DNA of 64,000 nucleotides from an uncultured Clostridia bacterium (GCA_934747885.1 CAKVHE010000001.1:496001-560000), one strand, 5' to 3'. Counted from the first letter of the stretch, positions 8,232 to 17,294 are shown. Made by a program: numbers and translations. Notes: generated by a model not told the origin, from the letters alone.

Positions 8232-10071
8232 CAAATTTGATGCAGTGGTAATAGGTGCGGGACACGCCGGCACCGAGGCAAGTTTGGCGCTGGCACGCAC
8301 GGGGCAAAAAACCGCGCTGGTAACGCTAGACAGGCGTGCAATATCTTTTTTGGCGTGTAACCCATCTATTGGTGGAACAGCAAAGGGACATTTGGTTTGT
8401 GAGATTGATGCGCTTGGTGGTGAAATGGGTAAAAACACCGATGCCACCTTGCTTCAACTACGAATGCTAAATAGTAGCAAAGGGCCAGCTGTTCAAAGTT
8501 TGCGAGCGCAAGTGGACAAAGTGGCTTATCACAAAAAGATGGAAGAAACATTAGATAAACAAAAGAACTTGCAAATTGTTGAAGACGAAGTTGTGGAAAT
8601 TTTGCGTAGCAGTGGCAAGGTTGTAGGCGTAAAAACAAAAAGTGGCGCAACAATTGAGTGTCGCGCCGTGGTTGTTGCCACCGGCGTATACTTAAATTCT
8701 CGCACTATTATTGGTGAAGAAGTAAAGGATAGCGGGCCTGCGGGCTTTGCAAATGCTACCGGACTTACCAAAAGTTTAATTGACCTTGGGTTTAAGATAA
8801 AGCGCTTTAAAACCGGTACGCCACCAAGACTAGAAAGCGAGAGCATTGATTATAGCCAATTTGACGAACAAAAAGGCGACGAGAATATTCAAACGTTTTC
8901 TTTTTTAACCAAAAAACAACCAAAAAATATTGCAAGTTGTTATCTTGGTTATACAACGGCAAAAACAAAAGAGATAATTTTGCAAAATTTATCTCGCGCG
9001 CCAATGTATAGCGGGCTTATTGTTGGGGTTGGGCCTAGATATTGTCCATCTATTGAAACCAAAATAGTGCGCTTTGCTGACAAAGAGCGTCATCAAGTGT
9101 TTTTGGAACCAGAAACGCTTACAAACAACGAAATTTATTTGCAAGGTATGAGCACCAGTATGCCAAAAGACATTCAGCGTCAAATGGTGGAATCAATTAA
9201 GGGGCTTGAAAAAGCAAAAATTTTGCGTTATGGCTATGCAATTGAATACGATGCCATAGACGCCCTTGACCTATACCCTACCCTTGGTTACAAGCGTTGT
9301 TTGGGGCTTTATACCGCGGGGCAAATAAACGGAACTAGTGGCTATGAAGAAGCCGGTGCCCAAGGCATTTTGGCTGGCATAAACGCAAGTTTGTATTTGC
9401 GCGGAAAGCCCGAACTGGTTTTGTCAAGAGATAGTTCTTATCTTGGTGTTTTGGTGGACGATTTGGTTACCAAAGGCACAAACGAACCTTATAGAATGAT
9501 GACAAGTCGCGCCGAGTATCGTTTAAAACTTCGACAAGACAACGCAGACGAAAGACTTACTGAAATTGGTAGAGAAGTTGGGTTGGTGGACGACAAGCGC
9601 TACAAAGTCTTTAAACAAAAGCAAGAAGAAGAAGCCAAAGCTAAGGAAAAACTAAAAATAGTTTTGCCACCCAATAAGCAACTTTTAGACTTTTTGGCGA
9701 AAAATAACGAAACGGCAGTAAAAACGGGCATCACTATTGAAAACTTAATAAAGCGCCCAAATCTTACGGCGGAAAAAATAAATGAAGAGTTTGGTGTGTT
9801 TAAAGGAATAAGTGCATCGTCGCTAAAAAGTTTGAACATAAACTTGAAATATGAAGGTTATTTAACCAAGCAACAAGCAATAATAAACAAAAACCACAAA
9901 CTTGAAAAAATGGCAATACCGGCAGACTTTGACTACAAAAAAATAAAGGGCTTACGTATAGAAGCCGTGCAAAAATTAGACGAAATAAAACCACTTACAA
10001 TTGGTCAGGCCGGCCGTATATCGGGCGTGTCGCCAGCCGATATAAATATTTTAATTTTTTATCTAAAATAA
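8215..10071 (+). CDS. mnmG: tRNA uridine-5-carboxymethylaminomethyl modification enzyme MnmG (GidA)
   Basis: The FAD-dependent partner of MnmE. The 618-residue form from 8215 starts MQKQNNKFDAVVIGAGHAG with the dinucleotide-binding GAGHAG at 14-19, and has the conserved segment TAGQINGTSGYEEAGAQG. The start is supported by AAGGAAG 9-15 nt upstream; the longer frame from 8164 has no such support. It ends at a hairpin terminator shared with the convergent ssb gene. The expected neighbour rsmG is not present. Confidence 0.97.
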   Translation: MQKQNNKFDAVVIGAGHAGTEASLALARTGQKTALVTLDRRAISFLACNPSIGGTAKGHLVCEIDALGGEMGKNTDATLLQLRMLNSSKGPAVQSLRAQVDKVAYHKKMEETLDKQKNLQIVEDEVVEILRSSGKVVGVKTKSGATIECRAVVVATGVYLNSRTIIGEEVKDSGPAGFANATGLTKSLIDLGFKIKRFKTGTPPRLESESIDYSQFDEQKGDENIQTFSFLTKKQPKNIASCYLGYTTAKTKEIILQNLSRAPMYSGLIVGVGPRYCPSIETKIVRFADKERHQVFLEPETLTNNEIYLQGMSTSMPKDIQRQMVESIKGLEKAKILRYGYAIEYDAIDALDLYPTLGYKRCLGLYTAGQINGTSGYEEAGAQGILAGINASLYLRGKPELVLSRDSSYLGVLVDDLVTKGTNEPYRMMTSRAEYRLKLRQDNADERLTEIGREVGLVDDKRYKVFKQKQEEEAKAKEKLKIVLPPNKQLLDFLAKNNETAVKTGITIENLIKRPNLTAEKINEEFGVFKGISASSLKSLNINLKYEGYLTKQQAIINKNHKLEKMAIPADFDYKKIKGLRIEAVQKLDEIKPLTIGQAGRISGVSPADINILIFYLK

Positions 10072-10076
10072 AAAAG

Positions 10077-10105
10077 AGCAGTTAACTTTTGGTTAACTGC
10101 TTTTT
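10077..10105. terminator. Bidirectional terminator between mnmG and ssb
   Basis: AGCAGTTAAC, a four-base loop, then GTTAACTGCT followed by T5, with A-runs on the other side, serving both convergent genes. Confidence 0.8.
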
Positions 10106-10112
10106 GTATATG

Positions 10113-10739
10113 CTAGGCCAAAACGTCACAGCTATCTAGGCTGATGGAAGAAATAGAAATTTCGTAAGCGGTGCGGTCTTCGCTGTGAGTTTCGTCAAAT
10201 TTTTTGATGTATTTTCGACTTTGTATTCGGCCAATTAAATTTACCTTTTCACCCACCTTTAAGTTTTTTACAAACCTTGCGTTTCTGCCCCACGCTATAC
10301 AAGGCAAATAATCGCTTTTGTTGTAGGCTCGGTTTACGGCAATTAGGCAATCGCAAATTTCTCTGCCAAATGGCGTGGTTCTAAATATGGGTTCTTTGCA
10401 AATGTAGCCGCTTAATTCAATATAATTGGTGTTTTTGTCTTCGGTGTAGTCGGTTAGCTCTTTGGCAAACATAGTAAGCACTAGTTTGCTTTTGCCGTCT
10501 TCTAGTTTGTTGTAACTTCTAAATTGACCGTCAATTGAAATTTTGTCGCCGACTTCTAGGTCGTTTATTAGTCTTTCGCTGATGGTTACCGGCAAAATGT
10601 CACTTTCGGCACTTAGTCGCGGTACGTCCAATTTGATGTCGTAAAAGCCTTCGCCAAGCAAGGTGTGGCTAAACACCGGTGCGCTCGATACCGTGCCGGC
10701 AAGATGCGCCAAATTGTTGTTTTCGTAAGTTGTATTCAT
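10113..10739 (-). CDS. Two-OB-fold single-stranded-DNA-binding protein
   Basis: A 208-residue protein with two OB-fold halves. The first (about 1-95) opens with NNNLAHLAGTVSSAPVFSHT; the second (about 100-205) has IELSGYICKEPIFRTTPFGRE and WGRNARFVKNLKVGEKV, the typical SSB core. This duplicated form is familiar from Clostridia as an extra SSB beside the normal one in the rpsF operon. It lacks the acidic C-terminal tip (ends SCDVLA), so recruitment of SSB partners by that tip is unlikely. GGAG precedes the ATG. Confidence 0.85.
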   Translation of the reverse strand: MNTTYENNNLAHLAGTVSSAPVFSHTLLGEGFYDIKLDVPRLSAESDILPVTISERLINDLEVGDKISIDGQFRSYNKLEDGKSKLVLTMFAKELTDYTEDKNTNYIELSGYICKEPIFRTTPFGREICDCLIAVNRAYNKSDYLPCIAWGRNARFVKNLKVGEKVNLIGRIQSRKYIKKFDETHSEDRTAYEISISSISLDSCDVLA

Positions 10740-10762
10740 TTTTTGTTCTCCTTTTTGTGCTT

Positions 10763-11530
10763 TTAAGAATTTTTAATTTGTATACCATTGTTGTCTATGG
10801 TAAAGTCGCTGTCATAAATAAGTTCGGACATGGTAACCAGTTCAAACCCGCGTTCCACCAAGGTGTCTATGATTACTGGCAACGCTTCCACAATATGGTC
10901 TGAGTTGTTATGAAACAAAATTATGCCCCCGCCTGCGATGTCTGGATTGATGCGTGCTAGCATTTGCGAAGTGGTTAGCCCCTTCCAGTCTAGCGAGTCT
11001 ACGCTCCACTGAATGGCCTTTAAGCCGATTTCGTCGCACACACTTATTAGAGTGTCGTTGTAGTCGCCATAAGGCGGACGGAAAAATTTTACATCTTTGC
11101 CGGTTATTGCTTTTATTTTGTCCACCGATGTGGTAAGTTCTTGCCTTACTTGCTCGCTAGATAGTTTGCTCATGTACGGGTGAGTGTTGGAATGCGAACC
11201 AATTTCTATGCCGGCGTCGTCTAGCATTTTTACCATTTCGGGATATTTATCCACCCAAAAGCCTACCAAAAAGAAGGTTGCTTTTACATTCTTTTCCTTT
11301 ATAGTGTTAATAATCTTAACCGTTTCGTCACTGCCGTAGGCGGCGTCAAAGGTTATGCAGATTTTTTTGCTGTCGGTTTTTACGGCATAAATTGGAACTT
11401 TGCGTTTGGCGTAGCCAAAAAATACCGTACTGGCTGTACCCATAGAAATAAGGCTAATTACCAAGGTGGCGCAAATAACTAAAGATGCTAAAAATTTGTA
11501 AGGGCGTGTGTTAAACAATAAAATTTTCAT
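10763..11530 (-). CDS. Polysaccharide deacetylase, PdaB-like (CE4)
   Basis: An exported or membrane-anchored CE4 deacetylase acting on cell-wall or spore-cortex glycans. A signal anchor covers residues about 10-35 (FLASLVICATLVISLISMG). The NodB domain has TFDAAYG (motif 1 with the catalytic Asp), HSNTHP (metal-binding His pair, motif 2), RPPYGDYN (motif 3) and the terminal ILFHNN (motif 5). TFDAAYG in place of TFDDG resembles sporulation protein PdaB. I use the ATG at 11530 (255 aa) because GGAGT lies 7 nt upstream. Spore formation by this organism is not proven by this alone. Confidence 0.88.
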   Translation of the reverse strand: MKILLFNTRPYKFLASLVICATLVISLISMGTASTVFFGYAKRKVPIYAVKTDSKKICITFDAAYGSDETVKIINTIKEKNVKATFFLVGFWVDKYPEMVKMLDDAGIEIGSHSNTHPYMSKLSSEQVRQELTTSVDKIKAITGKDVKFFRPPYGDYNDTLISVCDEIGLKAIQWSVDSLDWKGLTTSQMLARINPDIAGGGIILFHNNSDHIVEALPVIIDTLVERGFELVTMSELIYDSDFTIDNNGIQIKNS

Positions 11531-11685
11531 TTCATTAACTCCATTATACTTTAACCAAAAAGCCAAAGTAAATTGCTAAAAATAGCGATAAATGTCGAGT
11601 TTCGTTGTTTTTTGCGTTTGGCTTTTTTTTAATTTTATGCAGGGCAAAAATCAAATATTACTGGACTTTAGCAGTCTAGCAGAAC

Positions 11686-11714
11686 TTGACAATTTGACCC
11701 ACAAAAGGTATAAT
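11686..11714 (+). promoter_or_regulatory. Perfect consensus sigma-A promoter, leaderless arrangement
   Basis: TTGACA (11686-11691), exactly 17 bp, TATAAT (11709-11714), then 6 nt and the ATG of the next gene. There is no room for a ribosome binding site downstream of the predicted start point. Confidence 0.75.
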
Positions 11715-11720
11715 AATAGT

Positions 11721-12125
11721 ATGAAACTAAAAACCAAAGTATGCTTAACTTGTTTTTGTTTGCACACCGCTTTTATGTTTGCTTTTATGTTTTTGCAGAT
11801 AGCGGAAGTAATTGCGGTTAGCGGGTTTGCCTACTATTATTTGGGCGTGTTTTTGCTTTGGATAATGTATCCAATTTTCTTTTATATCCGCTACGAAAAA
11901 AACAAAGACAAAGTGACAAAATTCCAACAAGATTATCTGGACGGTTTAAAGCCAAGCGCGCCACTTAGGTTTGCGCCAAGCGACGAAGAACTCTTAAAGA
12001 CTTACAAAGAAAAAGGCAACCAAGTTTTTGAGCCATTGCCTTTGCGCGCTAGTGAGCAGCAGGAAGACGAACAAGCCGAGCCGCCTCTTTCTCGCGCCGC
12101 CGATGGCGACGAAATGACGATGTAA
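11721..12125 (+). CDS. Small membrane protein of unknown function
   Basis: A 134-residue protein with two membrane segments (about 7-32 and 35-57) and a cytosolic, charged, low-complexity tail ending in an acidic stretch rich in Glu, Ala and Pro. I recognise no family. The ATG at 11721 lies 6 nt after a perfect TATAAT; the longer frame to 11592 would include the promoter and is rejected. Translation is therefore predicted to be leaderless. Confidence 0.65.
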   Translation: MKLKTKVCLTCFCLHTAFMFAFMFLQIAEVIAVSGFAYYYLGVFLLWIMYPIFFYIRYEKNKDKVTKFQQDYLDGLKPSAPLRFAPSDEELLKTYKEKGNQVFEPLPLRASEQQEDEQAEPPLSRAADGDEMTM

Positions 12126-12190
12126 TTATTGTTGACTATTTGGCGCAATATTTGCTAAAATAAAAAAGCAATATATAAAGGAGTAAAAAA

Positions 12191-12529
12191 ATGACCGAAC
12201 AAGAAAACGCTACTATGGACGAAACCTTTGCAAAACTGGTACAAAAGGCAAAGAAAAAACTTACCCGTAAAACCGAAGAAGAGGAAGCAAAGGTTGCTCC
12301 TAGCCTACTTAGACCTGACTACCAATTTGTAAAAAGCAAACGCGATGAAGAAGACAAGGCCTTTGCAAAACGCGTTAAGGAGATGTTAACCAAAGACCCT
12401 GGCACCTATACCCCAATTGGCAATCTTATGGACAAAGAATATTTTGCTTCACTTAATGATGAACAAAAGGCAAGATATGTGCTTACGCTTTCAAAAAGGT
12501 ACAATAAAGTGCTTGAAACCTTAAAATAA
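12191..12529 (+). CDS. Small charged protein, unknown
   Basis: A 112-residue soluble protein rich in Lys and Glu, with no cysteine and no hydrophobic segment. AAAGGAG lies 7 nt before the ATG, and a strong terminator follows the stop, so it is a real transcription unit. The N-terminal half is probably a charged helix; the C-terminal part (MDKEYFASLNDEQKARYVLT) may be a small helical domain. No function can be assigned. Confidence 0.7.
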   Translation: MTEQENATMDETFAKLVQKAKKKLTRKTEEEEAKVAPSLLRPDYQFVKSKRDEEDKAFAKRVKEMLTKDPGTYTPIGNLMDKEYFASLNDEQKARYVLTLSKRYNKVLETLK

Positions 12530-12547
12530 ACCCGAACATAAGCAAAA

Positions 12548-12579
12548 GCCACCAAACAAACCCGTTTGGTGGCTTTTTT
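12548..12579 (+). terminator. Intrinsic terminator
   Basis: GCCACCAAAC, a six-base loop, GTTTGGTGGC, then T6. It ends the preceding small gene. Confidence 0.9.
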
Positions 12580-12584
12580 GCGGT

Positions 12585-12615
12585 AAAAAAAACTAGCCAC
12601 CGCTTAGGTGGCTAG
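12585..12615 (-). terminator. Intrinsic terminator of rpsU
   Basis: On the minus strand CTAGCCACC, loop TAAGC, GGTGGCTAG, then T8, immediately after the rpsU stop. Its stem shares GCCACC with the neighbouring plus-strand terminator. Confidence 0.9.
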
Positions 12616-12620
12616 AAATT

Positions 12621-12806
12621 TTAATAGTTGTTTTTACGATTACGCTTTTGAGCGTTTAAAGATTTCATTTTTCTTTTTACGCTAGGGCTAACGTATGCTT
12701 CTTTTTTGCGAATATCACCGATGATGCCGTCTTTTTGGCATTTACGTTTGAAGCGTTTTAATGCGCTGTCTAGTGTTTCGTTTTCGCCTACTCGTACTGT
12801 TGACAT
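12621..12806 (-). CDS. rpsU: 30S ribosomal protein S21
   Basis: A 61-residue basic protein starting MSTVRVGENETLDSALKRFK and continuing RKCQKDGIIGDIRKKEAYV, matching S21, which sits near the mRNA exit and anti-Shine-Dalgarno region of the 30S subunit. It has its own promoter region and terminator and is separate from the hinT-mtaB operon upstream. Typical length; no anomalies. Confidence 0.97.
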   Translation of the reverse strand: MSTVRVGENETLDSALKRFKRKCQKDGIIGDIRKKEAYVSPSVKRKMKSLNAQKRNRKNNY

Positions 12807-12880
12807 TGTTTTTCACCCCGCTTTTTTGCATATAAGCAAGACAGATTTTAACAAACATTTTAACATTTGTCAATAATTTG

Positions 12881-13276
12881 TTAAAACTTTAATTTTTTTT
12901 GTAATTCCGCCAAGTCAAGTTTGTTCTTTTTTAGGTTTGGGAACAACTTGTCGGTATTGTTTTTGGAGCGAGGCAAAATATGAAAGTGCAAGTGCATAAC
13001 CGTTTGTTCAGCGCTTTCGCCCGATGCGTTTAGGATATTTACACCGTCAAAACCAAGTTCTTTGTAGTGGTTTGCGACTTTTTGTACCGCTTGCATAACG
13101 CCGCACAAAACCGGTTTTGGCACATCAAAAATGTTTTCAACATGAACCTTTGGAATAATCAAAGTGTGCCCTTCGCCATCACACGAAATATCTAAAAAAG
13201 CCAATGCGTTTTCATCCTCATAAATTTTGTAGCAAGGAATTTCACCCTTAACTATTTTACAAAAAATGCAGTCCAT
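12881..13276 (-). CDS. hinT: HIT-family nucleotide hydrolase (HinT-like)
   Basis: A 131-residue histidine-triad protein, hydrolysing phosphoramidates such as AMP-lysine. It has the zinc-type CIFC at 3-6 and the triad HLHFH at 95-99 followed by ILPR. Its ATG overlaps the mtaB stop by 1 bp, so it is the last gene of the operon prmA-rsmE-mtaB-hinT. Confidence 0.94.
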   Translation of the reverse strand: MDCIFCKIVKGEIPCYKIYEDENALAFLDISCDGEGHTLIIPKVHVENIFDVPKPVLCGVMQAVQKVANHYKELGFDGVNILNASGESAEQTVMHLHFHILPRSKNNTDKLFPNLKKNKLDLAELQKKLKF

Positions 13277-14544
13277 TATACAATTTCTCCTATAACGCCA
13301 CCCTTTGGATTTAAGGCAACAATTTTTACTTTGTATACGGTATTAAGCAAAAGGTTGGTGCCTTTTATGGTGGTTTTTAAATAATTTTTTGTGTATCCCA
13401 CATAGTTGCCGTCTTTGCAGGTTTCTAGCAAAACTTCGTCAGTTTTGCCTATATTTTGTTTGGCAAATTCGGCTTCGGCAACTTTTGCCACAGCGCTAAG
13501 TTTTTTTACTCGGGCTTTAATAACTTCACCATTTAAGGTACCCCACTTGCTGGCCACGGTGCCATCGCGTTTGGAATATGGGAAGATGTGCAAATTGCCA
13601 AACTTTAGTTGTTCAATATTTTTTACGCTGTCAGCAAACATCTCTTCGGTTTCGGTAGGAAAGCCAACAATAACATCGGTGGAGATGTTGCACAGCGGAA
13701 AGTATTTGCGAATAAGCTCAATTAGTTTTGAGTATTCTTCCACCGTGTAATGGCGGTTCATTTTTTTAAGCACTTCGTTGTTACCACTTTGCAAAGACAG
13801 ATGAAAAAATGGACAAAAATTTGGGTGCTTTTTTAGTTCTTTTAAAATTCCTTCATCTATTGAACCATACTCAAGCGAACTAAACCTAAACCTTACATTT
13901 GGATAATTGCCAAACAGTTTGGCGACATCTAGCAAGGTGGCTTGTGGGTTTAGGTCTTTACCAAAGCCCGCCACATTTATGCCGGTTATTACAATTTCGC
14001 CCACTTTTCCGGCCTGAATATCAAACTCGCGTTTTATATCCGCCATGGTTCGGCTGCGCTCGCGGCCACGGGTGTATGGAATTATGCAGTAGGTACAAAA
14101 GTTGTTGCAACCATCTTGAATTTTTACATTGGCGCGGGTACGCGTTGGGTGTGCTACGTCGTAATTTGAGTAATTTGACTTGTCCGCGGTTATGTGGTTT
14201 CCGCGAGCGTCGGCTTTTATAAGATTGATAATATTTAGTTTGTCTTGAGTTCCAACAAGGGCATCAACATTTTTTGCGTCTAAAAATTTTTGTGGGTGCA
14301 ATTCTGCGCTGCAACCGCAAACATATATTTTTGCGGTTGGGTTAAGTTTGAGTATTTTTGCCAAACTTTGGCGTGATTTGTGTTCTGCTTCGTTGGTTAC
14401 GGCGCAAGTATTAACTATGTAATAGTCGGCGTTGGTTAGTCCAATTTCGGCATCAAAGCCTTCCGCCAAAAGTTTGTTAAGCAAGGCTTCGCTTTCGTAA
14501 CTGTTTACTTTGCAACCAAGATTTATTATGCTAACTTTTTTCAT
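13276..14544 (-). CDS. mtaB: tRNA (t6A37) methylthiotransferase MtaB
   Basis: A radical SAM enzyme that converts t6A to ms2t6A at tRNA position 37. The N-terminal UPF0004 domain carries cysteines at 11, 47 and within VCGCSAE (76, 78). The SAM cluster cysteines are 146, 150 and 153 (CNNFCTYC), and there is a C-terminal TRAM-like region to 422. The MtaB-type start (INLGCKVNSYESEAL) separates it from MiaB and RimO. Operon with rsmE and hinT. Confidence 0.95.
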   Translation of the reverse strand: MKKVSIINLGCKVNSYESEALLNKLLAEGFDAEIGLTNADYYIVNTCAVTNEAEHKSRQSLAKILKLNPTAKIYVCGCSAELHPQKFLDAKNVDALVGTQDKLNIINLIKADARGNHITADKSNYSNYDVAHPTRTRANVKIQDGCNNFCTYCIIPYTRGRERSRTMADIKREFDIQAGKVGEIVITGINVAGFGKDLNPQATLLDVAKLFGNYPNVRFRFSSLEYGSIDEGILKELKKHPNFCPFFHLSLQSGNNEVLKKMNRHYTVEEYSKLIELIRKYFPLCNISTDVIVGFPTETEEMFADSVKNIEQLKFGNLHIFPYSKRDGTVASKWGTLNGEVIKARVKKLSAVAKVAEAEFAKQNIGKTDEVLLETCKDGNYVGYTKNYLKTTIKGTNLLLNTVYKVKIVALNPKGGVIGEIV

Positions 14545-14547
14545 TTG

Positions 14548-15255
14548 TTATGCTCCAATTAGGCTGGCTACCACCGATACCAAAAAGATGCACGCTGTTT
14601 CGGTGCGCAAGATGCGACTACCCAAACTTATGCTGGTGGAAACTTTGCTAAGTTCTTGTATTTCGGCGTCGGTAAAGCCGCCTTCGGGGCCGACAATTAT
14701 CGCAACAGAATTTGCCCCTTTTAGTAATTTGTAATCTAGTTTTGCCGTTTGCTCTTTTTCGTTGGCAAACAACGTTACATCATAAGTTGCCAGTTCCGGC
14801 AAAATTTGGTCTAGCGTTTTTATTTGGTCAATTGTTACGGGAATTGACCTACCACATTGTTTGCAAGCACTCTCAGTGATTTTTGCAAGCCTAGAGGTTT
14901 TGGAGGTGTTGGGCTTTACATCGCAATTTGTGAGATAAATTGGCACTAGTTTGCTTGCGCCTATTTCGGTAATTTTTTGAGTAACTAGTTCTAGTTTCTC
15001 ACCTTTTGCAAGCGCTTCGTACAAAACAATTTGTTTTTGGGGGTTTTTGGTGTTTGGCTCGGTTTTTTCTATAACAAAATCTAGCGCACGATTACGCACG
15101 CTAGTAATTTTGCAAAAATAATTGTTTTGGTCGCCGGCAATGGCAACAAAATCTGCGCCGACGCCCAGCCTTAAAACTTTTACGGCGTGGATAAATTCTT
15201 CACCGTCAATTATGCAATTATTTAATTGTTCTTTGGTTAAAAAAAATCTATGCAT
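14548..15255 (-). CDS. rsmE: 16S rRNA (uracil1498-N3)-methyltransferase RsmE
   Basis: A 235-residue SPOUT methyltransferase. An N-terminal PUA-like part (MHRFFLTKEQL) is followed by the knotted domain with GPEGGFTDAEI and LGSRILRTETA, the SAM-binding elements. I use the ATG at 15255, which overlaps the prmA stop as TAATG; the longer frame is not supported. rsmE next to prmA is a very common pair in Bacillota. Confidence 0.95.
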   Translation of the reverse strand: MHRFFLTKEQLNNCIIDGEEFIHAVKVLRLGVGADFVAIAGDQNNYFCKITSVRNRALDFVIEKTEPNTKNPQKQIVLYEALAKGEKLELVTQKITEIGASKLVPIYLTNCDVKPNTSKTSRLAKITESACKQCGRSIPVTIDQIKTLDQILPELATYDVTLFANEKEQTAKLDYKLLKGANSVAIIVGPEGGFTDAEIQELSKVSTSISLGSRILRTETACIFLVSVVASLIGA

Positions 15256-16187
15256 TAGTCCTTTTGGGCAATAAACGCTACCCAATCCTCTTTTTGTAAT
15301 TGTTTGATAATTTTGTAACCGTTACGCTCGTAGGTTTTTGTAACTTCGTCTAAATCGGTTTTTAACACGCCACTAATTATTACGTCGCCATGCTGCGTTA
15401 AATTTTGTTTTAGTCCGCTTGCAAAGTTTATAGCGCACTTGCTGTCAATGTTAACTAGGGCAACATCGGCAACAAAATTACTATCGCCAACAATGTCTTG
15501 TTTTAAAATATTAACTTTGTCCAAGCAGTTGTTGGTTTCGGCGTTTAGTTTTGCACTGTCTATTGCCACTTCGTCAATATCAGTAAGGGTGGCACTTTTT
15601 GCGCCAAGTTTTATGCTTGCAATGCCCAGAATTCCAGTACCGGTGCCAATATCCAAAACGGTTTTGCCGTGCAAATTTAGGGTCTGCAAAAGTGCTAAGC
15701 AGGCTTCGGTGGTTGGGTGTTGCCCCGTACCAAAAGCAGGACCGGGATTTAGGATAATAGGAATTTTAAAGAAGGCGTTTTTAACTTTTTGCCATTTGGC
15801 ATAAATTTTTAGTTTGCCAACTACAAATGGTTTGTAATAGTCGTTCCAGATGTCTTTGTAATGTTCGTCGTTTACGTCCTCACATCTAACCGAAAGTTCG
15901 CCCAAAACAAAAGGACTGTTTTTTGCAAGGGTGTTTAAGTCCTTTTTTATTTTTTTAAGAGTTTCTGTTTTTGTGGCGGGATCAATTACCCCTACTACCA
16001 AGGCTTGGCTTGGATAAAACTCGGTTATTGTGCTAGAATACTTTAATTTTGGGTTTTCACGCATAAAGTCCAAAACGTCTTTTTTGTCCACAATGGTGGT
16101 ACCGTTGCTGCCGTTTTTAATTAAAATGTTGGACACCAAATCGGCGCCTGCACTGGTTGTGTTTACAATCACTTTGGTTAAAATCAT
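15255..16187 (-). CDS. prmA: Ribosomal protein L11 methyltransferase
   Basis: PrmA trimethylates ribosomal protein L11. The C-terminal half holds the SAM pocket VLDIGTGTGILGIASIKLGA and upstream NPGPAFGTGQHPTT, the family hallmark; the N-terminal half is the L11-binding domain. 310 aa, full length. It leads the prmA-rsmE-mtaB-hinT operon, 9 bp after ychF. Confidence 0.95.
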   Translation of the reverse strand: MILTKVIVNTTSAGADLVSNILIKNGSNGTTIVDKKDVLDFMRENPKLKYSSTITEFYPSQALVVGVIDPATKTETLKKIKKDLNTLAKNSPFVLGELSVRCEDVNDEHYKDIWNDYYKPFVVGKLKIYAKWQKVKNAFFKIPIILNPGPAFGTGQHPTTEACLALLQTLNLHGKTVLDIGTGTGILGIASIKLGAKSATLTDIDEVAIDSAKLNAETNNCLDKVNILKQDIVGDSNFVADVALVNIDSKCAINFASGLKQNLTQHGDVIISGVLKTDLDEVTKTYERNGYKIIKQLQKEDWVAFIAQKD

Positions 16188-16196
16188 AAACTCCTC

Positions 16197-17294
16197 CTAA
16201 ACATTAAACCTAAATAACATTATGTCCCCTTCTTGTACAACGTAGTCTTTGCCCTCAATTCTAACTTTGCCCTTTTCTTTGGCTTCTTGATAACCGCCAG
16301 CGCTTATGAGGTCGTCGTAGTTTACCACTTCGGCCTTTATAAAACCTTTTTCAAAATCGCTATGAATTTTGCCGGCTGCGGCAGGCGCTTTGGTTCCTTT
16401 GGTTATCGTCCAGGCGCGCACTTCTTTTTCGCCCGCGGTTAGGTAACTAATAAGTCCCAAAGTGCGATAACCAATTTTGATAATTTTGTCAAGTCCGCTT
16501 TCGGTCAGTCCCAAATCCATCAAAAACATTGCGCGGTCGTCAGGTGAAAGTTCCGTAAGTTCTTGCTCAACTTTGGCGCTAATTACCACATATTCACTGC
16601 CGTTACTTTCGGCAATTTGTTTTACGGTAACAACTTCGGGTATTTCGTCTGGGTTTTTTGCAATATCTTTTTCGGCAATGTTGCAAACATAAATTACCGG
16701 TTTGGTGGTTATTAAAAACAAACTATTAACAAATTTTTGTTCTTCTTCGTCAAATTTTAGCGTGCGCGCGAGTTTGCCGGCATTTAGGGTGCTAAGTATT
16801 TTGGTAATTATTTCGGCTTGCCATTTTGCGTCTTTGTCGCCCGATTTTGCCAATTTTTCGTAACGAGGATATTGTTTGTTTAAACTTTCAATATCACTAA
16901 AAATAAGTTCAAGGTTAATGGTTTCAATATCGCGCGCCGGATCAACTTTGCCGTCCACGTGAATAATATTTTCGTCTGCAAAACATCTAACCACGTGCAA
17001 AATTGCTTCACATTCGCGGATGCTTGCCAAAAATTTGTTGCCAAGCCCCTCACCTTTGCTGGCACCTTTTACCAGCCCTGCAATATCTACAAATTTTAAA
17101 CTAGCGGGTGTAATTTTTTTTGTGTTATATAGTTTGCCAAGCGCAGTTAGGCGTTCGTCCGGAACGTCAACAATGCCTACGTTTGGTTCTATCGTACAAA
17201 AAGGATAATTTGCACTTTCGGCGCCTGCATTTGTAAGCGCATTAAACAATGTGCTTTTGCCTACATTTGGTAAGCCAACTACTCCAAGTTCCAT
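16197..17294 (-). CDS. ychF: Redox-regulated ATPase YchF
   Basis: An Obg-family P-loop protein that binds ribosomes and prefers ATP. G1 GLPNVGKST at 7-15, G3 DIAGLVKGASKGEGLG, a coiled-coil insertion, and the C-terminal TGS domain with the family signature (KAEVVNYDDLISAGGYQEAK, EGDIMLFRFNV). 365 aa, as usual. GAAGG precedes the ATG and a TATACT -10 lies further upstream. Confidence 0.96.
   Translation of the reverse strand: MELGVVGLPNVGKSTLFNALTNAGAESANYPFCTIEPNVGIVDVPDERLTALGKLYNTKKITPASLKFVDIAGLVKGASKGEGLGNKFLASIRECEAILHVVRCFADENIIHVDGKVDPARDIETINLELIFSDIESLNKQYPRYEKLAKSGDKDAKWQAEIITKILSTLNAGKLARTLKFDEEEQKFVNSLFLITTKPVIYVCNIAEKDIAKNPDEIPEVVTVKQIAESNGSEYVVISAKVEQELTELSPDDRAMFLMDLGLTESGLDKIIKIGYRTLGLISYLTAGEKEVRAWTITKGTKAPAAAGKIHSDFEKGFIKAEVVNYDDLISAGGYQEAKEKGKVRIEGKDYVVQEGDIMLFRFNV

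Noticed and set aside
10679..10903. Plus-strand frame across ssb and pdaB-like starts
   Set aside because: Shadow of two well-supported minus-strand genes; poor composition and no ribosome binding site.
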